DNA of 35,348 nt. It comes from Chitinophaga pinensis. Its GTDB lineage: Bacteria; Bacteroidota; Bacteroidia; NS11-12g; UBA955. A program made the position numbers and the translations under genes. The stretch is from contig CAMDAF010000027.1 in NCBI GenBank assembly GCA_945888525.1, positions 1 through 35,348 on the forward strand, given 5' to 3'. This document shows, piece after piece, positions 16,038-25,214 of the stretch. Each line of letters starts with the position of its first letter. The first letter of the stretch is position 1. Below the pieces are notes generated by a model. It was not told the DNA's origin, searched no databases, and saw only the letters and a list, made by a program, of their open reading frames with translations.

Positions 16038-19000
16038 TTAGTTTAATATCACTAATTTTTCTACTTTTTCGGCTTTTTGTCCATCCTCAGTGGTCACAAC
16101 AATTCGGTAAATGTAAACACCCTTGGAAGGCTTGTCGTCAAAATCATCTCTACCATTCCAATGTATACCACTTATGTGTGCTTCCGCATTGCTAAAGTTT
16201 TCATCAATGGTCTTAATCACTTTTCCGCTAATGGTCATGACATTGATTACCACATGTAAATTTTCGCCTGAACGGTTGTGGTCGAATAAGAAACTGGTGC
16301 TGTTGTTAAACGGGTTGGGGTAATTATAAACATGTTCAATGGTGAATTGGGCATTGTTTTTAATTATAAATTCTATTGTCGCCTCACTCGAATTGTTGTA
16401 TACATCCCAAACTTTAAGGGTGTAGGTATGTTTTCCATCGGCAATGCCATCCAATTGGTAACGGATATCGCCGCTGGTGTATGAATTGAGTTTGGCAGAG
16501 TAAAAACCATTTAAGACAAAACGCTTTTCTTGAGCGGTTCCTTTGTCAATAATTGCAATAATATCACGGCCTATACCTATTCCAGAAGTATTTATTCCAT
16601 TTTCATCAAATACGCGCGCTAAAAGCAAAGGACTGTTATCCGTTAATCCTCCGCTTACGAAGGAGTAATCGTCTACAAACAATTCAATTTCTGGTCCTTT
16701 AACATCTTGAGCACTCGAATTGGAAGTACCACCTACCATGAAATCCAAAAAATGTCCACTTGCATCGGTTACTTGGTTCTCGGCGTATAAACTAATTTTC
16801 CCAAAACCATAATTGTAGTTGATGTCTTTAGGCACTACAAAAGAAAATCTATAGTTGCCATTTTGAACAGAGTTTTCACCCTTGTACAAGACACTGCTGT
16901 ACAATTTAAAAGGAATTTCTTCATTTGGCAAATCGTTGCTCAGTGTTTTAAAAGTAGATTGTTTGTCGTAAACAATTGGGAATATGCTGCCATTAAAACC
17001 TGTTTGCTTTGATCCAAAGACATCTTCAATGTGACCGACAAAAGTTACCTTACTCAGGGCCTTAAGTGTATCCGATTGAGCATTGATGCCTGAATTGTTA
17101 ATGCTGTCAATCAATACAACATGCTCCGGATAATTCATAACAAGCGCAGGATCTGCAAACAAGGTAAAACGCCTGTCATTAGAATTTTGACCACTCCAGT
17201 TTTTAAGTTTCTTATAGACCTCTCCAAGCGTTGGCCATTTGCCATTTTGTTTGACATAAGCACAGCTCGACCAGAAATAATTAGTCAAAGCAGCATTCGC
17301 TCCAGCGTAAACGATTCTAACGGTCGTAAACATGGCTACCGCGCCTCCATTGGCTTGGGTGATTGCATATTCACCCGCACTTTTGCGCAAGGCGTCATCG
17401 TAGCGGCTAAACTCGCAGGTGGCGGTAAAAAATACCGGTAAATTGTTGGTGTTTTTAAGCGAGGTAATGAGTGGAATATCAATTACCTTTTCTGTGGCTA
17501 GGTATTCTTCGCCACCGTGCCCAACATAGTTAAATATCAAAGTACCTTGTTCAAACTCCTTTTTAATGGCTGCTTGTGCCTCTGGATAGCGCTGAGAACC
17601 ACTAAGATTTTCTTGCTTAAAGGCATCTAAATACACTTTTCTAACATTGAGATTCTTGAAGGTAGTGTCGATGTTTTTGGATATGGCTTCAAAATCTGTT
17701 ACAAATTCTTTTTCCCAAGAAGCATCGGCATCATCGGCAGTTAAAGTTACCACATTGCGCCAGGCACCTAATGATTCTTTGTCTTTGTAATGCTTAATTT
17801 TATCGACAAGGATGTTTGCCTCACTTACACTTGCAACTGGAAGTCGGGTAACAGCTATCTCTAATTTTTGTTCATCCTCCCACTTGCCATCCAAAGGATC
17901 TAGATAACCGAAGAAATCGTCAGAACAATAATAGTCTTCATACAAAGGGATATTCATTTTTGAATCCGATTCATACACGGGAACAAAACTGCTTTTAAAG
18001 CCCAGTTTGTTTTTATAGTCGTAACTCGCATCGCCCATAAACATAGCATATCGGAGTTGGTTAAGCGGATTTGTATTTTTGTAATACAACAACTTAAAAA
18101 AATCGCGGATTGCTGAAATGTCTTGGGAGCCAGAGGAGAACTCATTGTAAATTTGTTGAGGCGTAAGCACCAAAACTTCCAAATTGTCGCGGGTTCTATG
18201 CCAAGCAGCCAAATCGTTTGCGGCATCTATAAATTCAGGCGCAGCAACTATTACAAATTGAAAATTACCCAGGCCATGAAGATCTTGGTTGAGCACTTGC
18301 TCTTCGAAAACAGGGCTTAAATAATTGCCGTCAGTAAGCACAAATTCTTTTATTTTTCCTGATGTTTGGTCTCTAAAAACCAATTCACCATTTGAAGAGA
18401 ACATGTTTTGCAACTGAGGATTCAAAGGATCTGAAACATCAAAAACTTGAGCAGAATTAGGCAAATTACTCAAACGGTATTCTGCGTTTAAAGAAAACCG
18501 TGAATTTACATTTCTAAAACCCATAAACGATTCGCTGTAGCTAAGATTTCTAGCACAATGTATTTCATAATAATCCAACCATGCTTTAGAACTAGAAATG
18601 GGTTTGTTGTAAGAAAATAACAATTGCAAGTTTGTGGCCATTGGCACCTGCAAAGTTTTGACTCCAGATTCTACAAAACAAGCATCAGGGTTAAACAATG
18701 TAGACATAGATACAATATCGGTGGTGTTGGAATTTGCCTTCAAAACAATAGTGCTAGGCACAGCTGAAACTGAAGCAACTTGGTATTTAACAAGCAAAGG
18801 CGAATTGTTGCTAATATTTGGCAAGTTATGGTTAAAGGTATGGCTTAAAGTTTGGTCAAATTTCTCTCCTAAGAGGGTCCTGCCTTGGTGGCATATATTT
18901 TCTTTTTCATCCTCATGGTAATCGTAGTAATTAAACCAATTGAAACTAGAGTCAGCCACAAGATTGTTGCCATCCGATTTACTTGTAATTCGTTTTCCAG

Positions 19001-19856
19001 GAGCGCCATTGGCGGTAATGAAAAAATAGGTTTTATCGGAATAAATATTGGTCTTATGAGAGAAAGCAGCATTAGATGTGTTTGCAATCCATTTATGTGG
19101 CGCTTGCGCATAAAATAAAATATAATCGCCGGGACTAAAAACCCCATCATTCTCTCCTACCACAGCTATAGCGTTTTCAGGTAAATCATCGTAGCGAAAT
19201 TCGCTATTGTCCTCAGGAAGCATTCCTCCTTGATGGCTGTAAACTTTCAAATTCTTGGGATTAACAGCATTCAAATCTAAGCCCGCATTTTGAAGAGCAG
19301 CGCCATCGATTTTATAAAAACCATCTTTGGTCACACTGAATTTAAACCATTTTCCAGAAGACAATGCAGAATTGGCAAGTGTTCTCTTCCTAGGAGCAAA
19401 GGTGGAAAGTGGAACAATAGGGCCAGCCTGAATTGTGTATTTAAAATCCACAAGCTTGTAAAATCTTCCAGCGTCTTCTTTGAAAGGACAGATGTAAAAA
19501 CCGGAGAACAATTGACTGCCCTCGTATGAATACCAAACAACAGGCTCCTGAGAACCTTTTAGGTTTTTTAATTGGGTAAATTTATAATCTTCAAAGCCAT
19601 CGAGTAATTCATATTTTAGATCTGAGAAAACAAAGGTTGAGCGAGAATCTGTTTTGAAATTTTGTGCAATTGCGGGCAATTTGATGCCATTAAACTGGTG
19701 TGACGAAATAGAATAATTGAAACACAGAGGCAGAGAATTGGGATTAGACTGCATCCAATCAATATGATTTATTGTTTCTGAGGCAACGTTTTGTGAAAAA
19801 ACATTGTTTAGTACAAAACAGCTGAGCAACAAGAATATGGTCGATATTTTTGACAT
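16038..19856 (-). CDS. porU: Type IX secretion system sortase PorU (C25 gingipain-type peptidase)
   Basis: A 1272-residue surface protease that removes the C-terminal domain of T9SS cargo and joins the cargo to its anchor. Signal peptide about 1-22 (ending NNVFSQ). A long beta-rich N-terminal region follows, with FKFSVTKDGFYKIDGAAL and SPGDYILFYAQAPHKW. The C25 caspase-like domain spans roughly 540-900: AMFMGDASYDYKN, then the catalytic histidine H780 in FNYVGHGGEEYL and catalytic cysteine C814 in FFTATCEFSRYDD. Ig-like regions and a C-terminal domain with YNYPNPFNNSTSF and KGVYIYRIVV close the protein. Length fits PorU (usually about 1100-1300). The ATG at 19856 begins the signal peptide; the upstream TTG lies in the -7 box. 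It is head to head with the PorP gene and upstream of porV. Confidence 0.94.
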   Translation of the reverse strand: MSKISTIFLLLSCFVLNNVFSQNVASETINHIDWMQSNPNSLPLCFNYSISSHQFNGIKLPAIAQNFKTDSRSTFVFSDLKYELLDGFEDYKFTQLKNLKGSQEPVVWYSYEGSQLFSGFYICPFKEDAGRFYKLVDFKYTIQAGPIVPLSTFAPRKRTLANSALSSGKWFKFSVTKDGFYKIDGAALQNAGLDLNAVNPKNLKVYSHQGGMLPEDNSEFRYDDLPENAIAVVGENDGVFSPGDYILFYAQAPHKWIANTSNAAFSHKTNIYSDKTYFFITANGAPGKRITSKSDGNNLVADSSFNWFNYYDYHEDEKENICHQGRTLLGEKFDQTLSHTFNHNLPNISNNSPLLVKYQVASVSAVPSTIVLKANSNTTDIVSMSTLFNPDACFVESGVKTLQVPMATNLQLLFSYNKPISSSKAWLDYYEIHCARNLSYSESFMGFRNVNSRFSLNAEYRLSNLPNSAQVFDVSDPLNPQLQNMFSSNGELVFRDQTSGKIKEFVLTDGNYLSPVFEEQVLNQDLHGLGNFQFVIVAAPEFIDAANDLAAWHRTRDNLEVLVLTPQQIYNEFSSGSQDISAIRDFFKLLYYKNTNPLNQLRYAMFMGDASYDYKNKLGFKSSFVPVYESDSKMNIPLYEDYYCSDDFFGYLDPLDGKWEDEQKLEIAVTRLPVASVSEANILVDKIKHYKDKESLGAWRNVVTLTADDADASWEKEFVTDFEAISKNIDTTFKNLNVRKVYLDAFKQENLSGSQRYPEAQAAIKKEFEQGTLIFNYVGHGGEEYLATEKVIDIPLITSLKNTNNLPVFFTATCEFSRYDDALRKSAGEYAITQANGGAVAMFTTVRIVYAGANAALTNYFWSSCAYVKQNGKWPTLGEVYKKLKNWSGQNSNDRRFTLFADPALVMNYPEHVVLIDSINNSGINAQSDTLKALSKVTFVGHIEDVFGSKQTGFNGSIFPIVYDKQSTFKTLSNDLPNEEIPFKLYSSVLYKGENSVQNGNYRFSFVVPKDINYNYGFGKISLYAENQVTDASGHFLDFMVGGTSNSSAQDVKGPEIELFVDDYSFVSGGLTDNSPLLLARVFDENGINTSGIGIGRDIIAIIDKGTAQEKRFVLNGFYSAKLNSYTSGDIRYQLDGIADGKHTYTLKVWDVYNNSSEATIEFIIKNNAQFTIEHVYNYPNPFNNSTSFLFDHNRSGENLHVVINVMTISGKVIKTIDENFSNAEAHISGIHWNGRDDFDDKPSKGVYIYRIVVTTEDGQKAEKVEKLVILN

Positions 19857-19865
19857 TTTTCGAAA

Positions 19866-19873
19866 CAAAATTA
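19866..19873 (-). promoter_or_regulatory. -7 promoter element TAATTTTG (porU)
   Basis: Perfect TAnnTTTG on the minus strand, nine bases before the porU ATG. It is divergent from the porP promoter, 75 bases away. Confidence 0.65.
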
Positions 19874-19948
19874 AGATTTAATTAGCACTTGAACGAAGCC
19901 CAATAAAAAAAATTGCAGAAAAAATATGAAATTACCAAAAAATGACAA

Positions 19949-19956
19949 TATCTTTG
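19949..19956 (+). promoter_or_regulatory. -7 promoter element TATCTTTG (porP-like)
   Basis: Perfect TAnnTTTG, 23 bases before the ATG at 19980. It lies inside the longest open frame (which could start at 19926), arguing for the shorter start. Confidence 0.65.
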
Positions 19957-19979
19957 CTTCAAATCCGTTTTACGACAAA

Positions 19980-20975
19980 ATGAATATGAAAAAAATCTAC
20001 GTTTTAATCATAGGTCTTGCATGCGCATCGCAAGCATACGCACAGGACCCAGAATTCACGCAGTTCTATGCTGCCCCAGTCTATACCAATCCAGCGATGG
20101 CAGGTACAGCTTTTTGTGGCAGACAATCTGCGGGAAGAATGTCCATCAATTACCGAAACCAATGGCCAAGTTTGCCAGGTACTTTCCGTTCATTTAACGC
20201 AAGTTACGATCAGCACTACGATAAAATCGGTGGTGGTATTGGCTTAATGGCTACATATGACAGAGCTGGCGCAGGTTTATTAACCACAACTTCATTAAGT
20301 GGCGTTTATTCTTATGTGCTGCCAATCAACAAATATTTCTTTTTAAGAGGTGGTTTGCAGGCATCATTTGTAAACAAATCAATTGACCATAGCAAATTGA
20401 GATTCGGTGATCAAATCCACCCAACCCAAGGTTTCGTATTGCCAACGCAAGAGCCAACCGCTGATGCATCTGTTGTTTATCCAAACTTCGCTGCTGGTTT
20501 ATTGGCCTATTCAGAAAGATTTTACGCTGGTTTTGCGATGCACAACATCACCCAACCAGTTCAATCTTTCTACAGCAACAACGACGGTATCGTTCCAAGA
20601 AGATACACTGTTCACGCTGGTGTTGTAATTCCATTGGATAGAAAAAAATTCTCACAAGCTACTTTTTCTCCAAATGCATTGTTTATGATGCAACAAAATT
20701 TCACTCAAATCAACTTTGGTTTTTATGTAAACAAAGGACCAATCGTTACCGGTTTATGGTATAGACAAACCCTAGGAACCTATGGCAACTCTGATGCCTT
20801 AATGGTGTTGCTAGGATTCAGAAAAGACAGATTCAAATTTGGTTACAGTTATGACATCACCGTATCATCAGCGCGTTCAGCTGCTCCTGGCAGCCATGAA
20901 ATCAGCGCTACTGTTGACTGGTGTTTAAGAGACAGACCTTTAAGATTTAAACCTTTAAGATGTCCTGACTTTTGA
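19980..20975 (+). CDS. PorP/SprF-family type IX secretion membrane protein
   Basis: A 331-residue outer-membrane beta-barrel of the PorP/SprF family, whose members link surface cargo or the T9SS ring to the outer membrane. The signal peptide (MNMKKIYVLIIGLACASQAYAQ) is followed at once by the family signature DPEFTQFYAAPVYTNPAMAG. Then come SINYRNQWPSLPGTFRSFNA, YDQHYDKIGGGIGL, and late strands FGFYVNKGPIVTGLWYRQ and FKFGYSYDITVSS. The extra C-terminal tail DRPLRFKPLRCPDF is unusual. Many Bacteroidota carry several PorP paralogs, so I do not call it PorP itself, which normally sits with porK-N. Its place between porU and gldJ suggests a role in secretion or gliding. Start 19980 is preferred over 19926 because of the promoter position and signal peptide; 19986 is equally possible. 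Confidence 0.9.
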   Translation: MNMKKIYVLIIGLACASQAYAQDPEFTQFYAAPVYTNPAMAGTAFCGRQSAGRMSINYRNQWPSLPGTFRSFNASYDQHYDKIGGGIGLMATYDRAGAGLLTTTSLSGVYSYVLPINKYFFLRGGLQASFVNKSIDHSKLRFGDQIHPTQGFVLPTQEPTADASVVYPNFAAGLLAYSERFYAGFAMHNITQPVQSFYSNNDGIVPRRYTVHAGVVIPLDRKKFSQATFSPNALFMMQQNFTQINFGFYVNKGPIVTGLWYRQTLGTYGNSDALMVLLGFRKDRFKFGYSYDITVSSARSAAPGSHEISATVDWCLRDRPLRFKPLRCPDF

Positions 20976-21003
20976 TAAATTTGGTAATCATACAATAAAA
21001 TAA

Positions 21004-21011
21004 CATATTTG
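21004..21011 (+). promoter_or_regulatory. -7 promoter element, one mismatch (gldJ)
   Basis: CATATTTG differs from TAnnTTTG at the first base, 34 bases before the gldJ ATG. gldJ may therefore be transcribed independently as well as with the PorP-family gene. Confidence 0.4.
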
Positions 21012-21045
21012 CAGTTAATATAGTATCCAACACACAATAGATCAA

Positions 21046-22560
21046 ATGAAAATAAGAAAAAATTTATTTGCCTTATCGACTGTTATCGCAGCTACTTTAA
21101 TCCTTGCTCCATCATGTGGAAAGAAGGGTGGTTCACAAACCACAGGGTTTGGCTACAATAGCAAAAAATGGGGCGGATTTGAGAACCACAAATACAAAGG
21201 ACAAGAAACAGGTCCAGGATTAGTCCTAGTTCCAGCTGGTGCATTTGTTATGGGTTCAGCAGAACAAGACGTATTATATGAATACAACAGTGTAGAAAGA
21301 AAAGTAACCGTTAACTCATTCTATATGGATGAAGCAGAAATAAGCAACTTACAATATGGTGAGTATGTTTATTGGTTGCAGAAGGTTTTCATTACCTACC
21401 CAGAAGTATACAAACAAGCTTTGCCAGATACCTTATGCTGGAGAAACAGATTGGCATTTAACGAGCCATACGTAGAATATTACTTCCGTCACCCTGCTTA
21501 CAAAGACTATCCTGTAGTTGGTGTAAGTTGGTTGCAAGCAACTGCATTCGCAGATTGGAGAACTGACCGTGTAAACGAGATGATTCTTGACAGGGAAAAA
21601 ATACACCCATACGTTGACAAACGTGTTGTAGATGCAGACAACTTTAACAGCAAAACATATTTGGCCAACCAATACGATCCTGCTACCCGCAAAAAGGGTA
21701 AAGGTATGATGAGGGATTACAGAACCAAAAAAGGCAAAAGAGATGTGGCTGTAAAAGATGGTATTTTATTGCCAGAATACAGACTTCCAACAGAAGCTGA
21801 ATGGGAATATGCTGCTCAAGGTGCAATTGGTAATTCTCAATTTGAAAACACAGATGAGAAAAGAATATACGCTTGGAACGACTTGAGCGTTAGAATGTCT
21901 CATGGTAAAGAAAAAGATAGAGGTAAAATCATGGCCAACTTTAAAAGAGACAAGGGAGACCAAGGTGGTATAGCCTCTCAGTTAAACGATGCAGGTTTTA
22001 TCACAACGCCTGTTTTCTCATACTGGCCTAACGATTACGGTTTATACAACATGGCTGGCAACGTTAGCGAGTGGGTAAAAGACGTATACCGTCCATTGTC
22101 TTTAGAAGATATGGATGATTTCAATACCTTCCGTGGCAACGTTTTCACTCAAGTTCAATTGGATGAGTATGGTGAAATATCTGAAAAAGACTCTTTAGGC
22201 CGTTTGGTATTCGAACCTGTAAAAGAATCTCAAAATATCAACAGAAGAAACTATAAAGTATCTGATAACATTGGTTACAAAGATGCGACCACATACAACA
22301 ACGAAGAGCAACAGTATGAATATGGTGTAACAACTTTAATCAACGATAAAGCACGCGTGTACAAAGGTGGGTCTTGGAACGATAGAGCTTATTGGATGAG
22401 CCCTGGTACCCGCAGATGGTTGGATGAGAACCTATCTACTTCTACCATTGGTTTCCGTTGCGCTATGATTAGAATTGGTTCTCCAATTGGAAACAGCAGC
22501 AAACGAAACAAAGTACTTCCTTCAAGTGGTATTGGAAAGAAAAACAAAAAAATGAGATAA
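21046..22560 (+). CDS. gldJ: Gliding motility / T9SS lipoprotein GldJ
   Basis: A 504-residue lipoprotein needed in flavobacteria for gliding and T9SS stability. A signal peptide ends in LAPSC with lipidated C24. The mature protein is a formylglycine-generating-enzyme (sulfatase-modifying factor) fold: GPGLVLVPAGAFVMGS (about 57-72), SFYMDEAEISNLQYGEYVYW, YPVVGVSWLQATAFADWRTD, LPTEAEWEYAAQG, YGLYNMAGNVSEWVKDVYRP, and KGGSWNDRAYWMSPGTRRW then IGFRCAMIR. In the segment where true formylglycine enzymes have their two active-site cysteines this one has none (AYWMSPGTRRW), so it is structural. GldJ is preferred over GldK by the N-terminal TTGFGYNSKKWGGFE and KYKGQETGPGL, which match GldJ as I remember it. 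Neighbouring porU-porV agrees, since these genes adjoin gldJ in Flavobacterium johnsoniae. A strong terminator follows. Confidence 0.88.
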   Translation: MKIRKNLFALSTVIAATLILAPSCGKKGGSQTTGFGYNSKKWGGFENHKYKGQETGPGLVLVPAGAFVMGSAEQDVLYEYNSVERKVTVNSFYMDEAEISNLQYGEYVYWLQKVFITYPEVYKQALPDTLCWRNRLAFNEPYVEYYFRHPAYKDYPVVGVSWLQATAFADWRTDRVNEMILDREKIHPYVDKRVVDADNFNSKTYLANQYDPATRKKGKGMMRDYRTKKGKRDVAVKDGILLPEYRLPTEAEWEYAAQGAIGNSQFENTDEKRIYAWNDLSVRMSHGKEKDRGKIMANFKRDKGDQGGIASQLNDAGFITTPVFSYWPNDYGLYNMAGNVSEWVKDVYRPLSLEDMDDFNTFRGNVFTQVQLDEYGEISEKDSLGRLVFEPVKESQNINRRNYKVSDNIGYKDATTYNNEEQQYEYGVTTLINDKARVYKGGSWNDRAYWMSPGTRRWLDENLSTSTIGFRCAMIRIGSPIGNSSKRNKVLPSSGIGKKNKKMR

Positions 22561-22576
22561 TCTCAAAATAATATTT

Positions 22577-22610
22577 AAAAAGTCCCGAAGAAATTCGGGA
22601 CTTTTTTTTT
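22577..22610 (+). terminator. Rho-independent terminator (gldJ)
   Basis: AAAAAGTCCCGAA and TTCGGGACTTTTT pair around GAAA, followed by more T. Same stem core as the terminator at 31931-31959. Confidence 0.92.
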
Positions 22611-22669
22611 GCATATCCTTCCCCATTCCATTCTAGAAAGGAAAATTAAAACTTTAAGAATCTATTGAG

Positions 22670-22677
22670 TACTTTTG
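22670..22677 (+). promoter_or_regulatory. -7 promoter element TACTTTTG (helicase)
   Basis: Perfect TAnnTTTG, 23 bases before the helicase ATG. Confidence 0.65.
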
Positions 22678-22700
22678 CAAAGCGATAAGCAGCAGCAAGC

Positions 22701-23966
22701 ATGAGATTTGAACAATACGATTTCCTACCCCTTATAAAAGAAAATTTGGCCAGTTTAGGTTTTAAAAAACCTACAGATATCCAGTACAAAGCCATTGGTC
22801 CGATTATGAAAGGTGAAGATGTGCTTGCCATTGCTCAAACAGGTACAGGAAAAACCGCTGCATTCGCCATCCCTTTGATCGATTTTATAGCCAAACAAAA
22901 AAAGGTTGTGAAGTACAGTGGCATTAAGTGTTTGGTGATGGTGCCTACAAGAGAATTGGCCATTCAAATAGCAGAAGCATTTGATGCCATAGGAAAAGGA
23001 ACCTCAGTTCATATTTTAAGTTTATATGGAGGCGTCGACCAAGACAATCAAATATTTAAACTAAAGCATGGTGTAGATATTTTAATCAGTACGCCAGGTA
23101 GAATGTTTGATTTGATTAGCCAAGGTTATGTGGATTTGAAAAATTTAGAAACATTGGTGGTTGATGAAGCCGACCATATGCTTGATTTAGGCTTTTTAAA
23201 AGACATTACAGACATTATGCGCCATATTCCTAGGGAAAGACAAACCTTGTTCTTTTCGGCAACAATTAATGAGCGCATTAAAAAATTGGCCTACAGTATT
23301 GTTAAAAATGCAATTCGTATCCAAATTTCACCAGATAATCCTGTCAATAAAAACATAGAACATGCTGTGGCTTTTATAGAAATGGATGACAAACGTTTTT
23401 TTATGGAGCGATTGGTCAATGAATTTCCTGGAAGCAAGATTATTATTTTTGTTCGAACCAAGGTAAGAGCTGAAAGGGTTTGTAAGGCTCTTGAACGCGC
23501 TGGGATTCATTCTCAGACCATTCACGGGGATAAGGAACAAACAGACCGCATGGACGTACTTAACGCCTTTAAACTGGGCAAAAACAACATCCTGGTTGCA
23601 ACCGATGTGAGTTCTAGGGGTATCGACATTCCGAATGTCGACTATGTGGTTAACTACGATATACCTGAAGTACCCGAAAACTATGTGCACAGAGTTGGTC
23701 GCACAGGCCGCGGTGTTCAAAAAGGGCAAGCCGTTTCATTCTGCAGCATAGAAGAGAAGACACTGTTAAAAGACATAGAAGAATATATCGGAAGCCCTGT
23801 TGAAGTGATGAAAATCGGCAAAGGCTTGTACGAAGAGACCATTAGTTTTACGAATGACGAGACCCAAAATGATTGGCGCTCATTGCTAAAGGAGGAAGAG
23901 GAAAAATCAAAGAAAGTATACGTTGCTCCAGTTAAGGGAAGACCGAAAAAGAAACACAAGAAGTAA
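22701..23966 (+). CDS. DEAD-box ATP-dependent RNA helicase (RhlE-like)
   Basis: A 421-residue superfamily 2 helicase that unwinds RNA in ribosome assembly or mRNA decay. All core motifs are present: Q motif around F21-Q28 (FKKPTDIQ), motif I AQTGTGKT (45-52), PTRELA (82-87), TPGR (131-134), DEAD (155-158), SAT (186-188), ATDVSSRGID (300-309) and HRVGRTGR (330-337). A short basic tail (KGRPKKKHKK) follows, typical of RhlE-type proteins and likely to bind RNA. The stop codon directly abuts the stop of convergent pabB with no spacer. DbpA is excluded because its C-terminal RNA-binding domain is absent. Confidence 0.93.
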   Translation: MRFEQYDFLPLIKENLASLGFKKPTDIQYKAIGPIMKGEDVLAIAQTGTGKTAAFAIPLIDFIAKQKKVVKYSGIKCLVMVPTRELAIQIAEAFDAIGKGTSVHILSLYGGVDQDNQIFKLKHGVDILISTPGRMFDLISQGYVDLKNLETLVVDEADHMLDLGFLKDITDIMRHIPRERQTLFFSATINERIKKLAYSIVKNAIRIQISPDNPVNKNIEHAVAFIEMDDKRFFMERLVNEFPGSKIIIFVRTKVRAERVCKALERAGIHSQTIHGDKEQTDRMDVLNAFKLGKNNILVATDVSSRGIDIPNVDYVVNYDIPEVPENYVHRVGRTGRGVQKGQAVSFCSIEEKTLLKDIEEYIGSPVEVMKIGKGLYEETISFTNDETQNDWRSLLKEEEEKSKKVYVAPVKGRPKKKHKK

Positions 23967-25214
23967 TTAGTCCTTTTTAAAAACGCTTAACATTCTACTG
24001 CCTTTTATAAGGCATTCTTCGTACTCCTCTACAGGGCAAGAATCGTAGGTTATTGCGCTTCCAACATTGTAAGAAATTTCTTTTTGTTTGGCATTGTAAA
24101 TTAAGGTTCTAATGCAAACATTAAAATCAAAATTGCCCTTTGGGTCGAGGTATCCAATGCAACCACTATAAAAACCGCGTTCTTGGTTTTCGTAATCTAA
24201 TATGTGTTTCATCACTTCTATTTTGGGTGCACCGGTCATGCTGCCCATTGGAAACAAGGCATCAAAGGCATTTAAGCAGCTAATGTCGTCGATTAACTCA
24301 GATTCAACTGTAGACACCAAATGGTTTACTGATTTATACGCATAAGCGCCACAGAGCTCCTTCACTTTTACAGATCCAGGTTTGGAGATTTTTGACATAT
24401 CGTTTCGCACCAAATCAACAATCATCACATTTTCAGCCCTTTCTTTTACAGAACTGGACAAAACATGCAACTGTTCAATATTTTGATCTCCTAAAAGGCG
24501 TTTATTGGTTCCTTTAATTGGCTGAGAAAGTAAAACCTGGGCATCCCTTTTAATAAACCGCTCAGGTGAGCTGCAGAGCATAGTTAAGCCAGAGTGTTTA
24601 ACATAAGCCGCAAAAGGAGCCTGTGTTAAATTGTTAAGGTTTAAAAAACATGGCAATAAATTATCTGCATTTAGATTGGCTTTAAATTCGATGCAATAGT
24701 TCATTTCATAAAAAACCCCATTGTAAATATCCATTCGAATTTGCTCAACCTGTTTTATGTATTTTTCTTTTGAAGTATTGGCTAAAAAATTTGCACTGAT
24801 ATCAGAATTTACCGACTCTTTAGATGCTTCAAAATTTACAAAAGCATCGAATACGTTATCAAAACGGTCTTGGTCTATCCCATTGTTCATGACCTGGAGT
24901 ACCTTGCTTCCTTTGAGAATGGAAAACACCAGCAAAGGTTCGAAAACAAGTGCAGAATTAATTTCTGAAACCTGTCCGTAAGGTATGGCTAAAAATTTCC
25001 AAAATAACGATTGTTCAGCTTGCTCCAGCTGTTTGCTTAAGCTACCTGAAAACTCTTTTTTAGAACCAAGGCCAAGCAAGAATTCATAAACATCCTCAGA
25101 ACAAGCTGAATCTTTTTGGTTGCTATCGTAAACATGACAGACCTCGAATTGGTTGGCGAAGTGATACAAGCGCATTTTCAAGCCGCTTAGATTGTCAAAC
25201 TCAATTGTTCTCAT
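23967..25214 (-). CDS. pabB: Aminodeoxychorismate synthase component I
   Basis: A 415-residue chorismate-utilising enzyme that makes 4-amino-4-deoxychorismate for folate, using ammonia from a PabA partner not seen in this window. The catalytic C-terminal domain shows SSPERF (215-220), PIKGT (232-236), ENVMIVDLVRND (261-272), GSMTGAPKIEVM (324-335) and GFYSGCIGYLD (347-357). The lysine in PIKGT (K234) is the hallmark of PabB; anthranilate synthase TrpE normally has PIAGT, so TrpE is unlikely. The N-terminal region is shorter and divergent. The ATG at 25214 overlaps the last 14 bases of uvrC, so the two are likely co-transcribed; no separate promoter box is seen. The longer frame from the TTG at 25253 would bury more of uvrC and is not preferred. 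Confidence 0.87.
   Translation of the reverse strand: MRTIEFDNLSGLKMRLYHFANQFEVCHVYDSNQKDSACSEDVYEFLLGLGSKKEFSGSLSKQLEQAEQSLFWKFLAIPYGQVSEINSALVFEPLLVFSILKGSKVLQVMNNGIDQDRFDNVFDAFVNFEASKESVNSDISANFLANTSKEKYIKQVEQIRMDIYNGVFYEMNYCIEFKANLNADNLLPCFLNLNNLTQAPFAAYVKHSGLTMLCSSPERFIKRDAQVLLSQPIKGTNKRLLGDQNIEQLHVLSSSVKERAENVMIVDLVRNDMSKISKPGSVKVKELCGAYAYKSVNHLVSTVESELIDDISCLNAFDALFPMGSMTGAPKIEVMKHILDYENQERGFYSGCIGYLDPKGNFDFNVCIRTLIYNAKQKEISYNVGSAITYDSCPVEEYEECLIKGSRMLSVFKKD

Noticed and set aside
21046-22560. Formylglycine-generating enzyme / sulfatase-maturing activity for the GldJ gene
   Set aside because: The fold is present but the segment that should hold the two active-site cysteines (AYWMSPGTRRW) has none, and the lipoprotein signal and neighbours fit GldJ.
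23967-25214. Anthranilate synthase component I (trpE)
   Set aside because: The motif is PIKGT with the PabB-type lysine rather than PIAGT, and no trp genes lie nearby.
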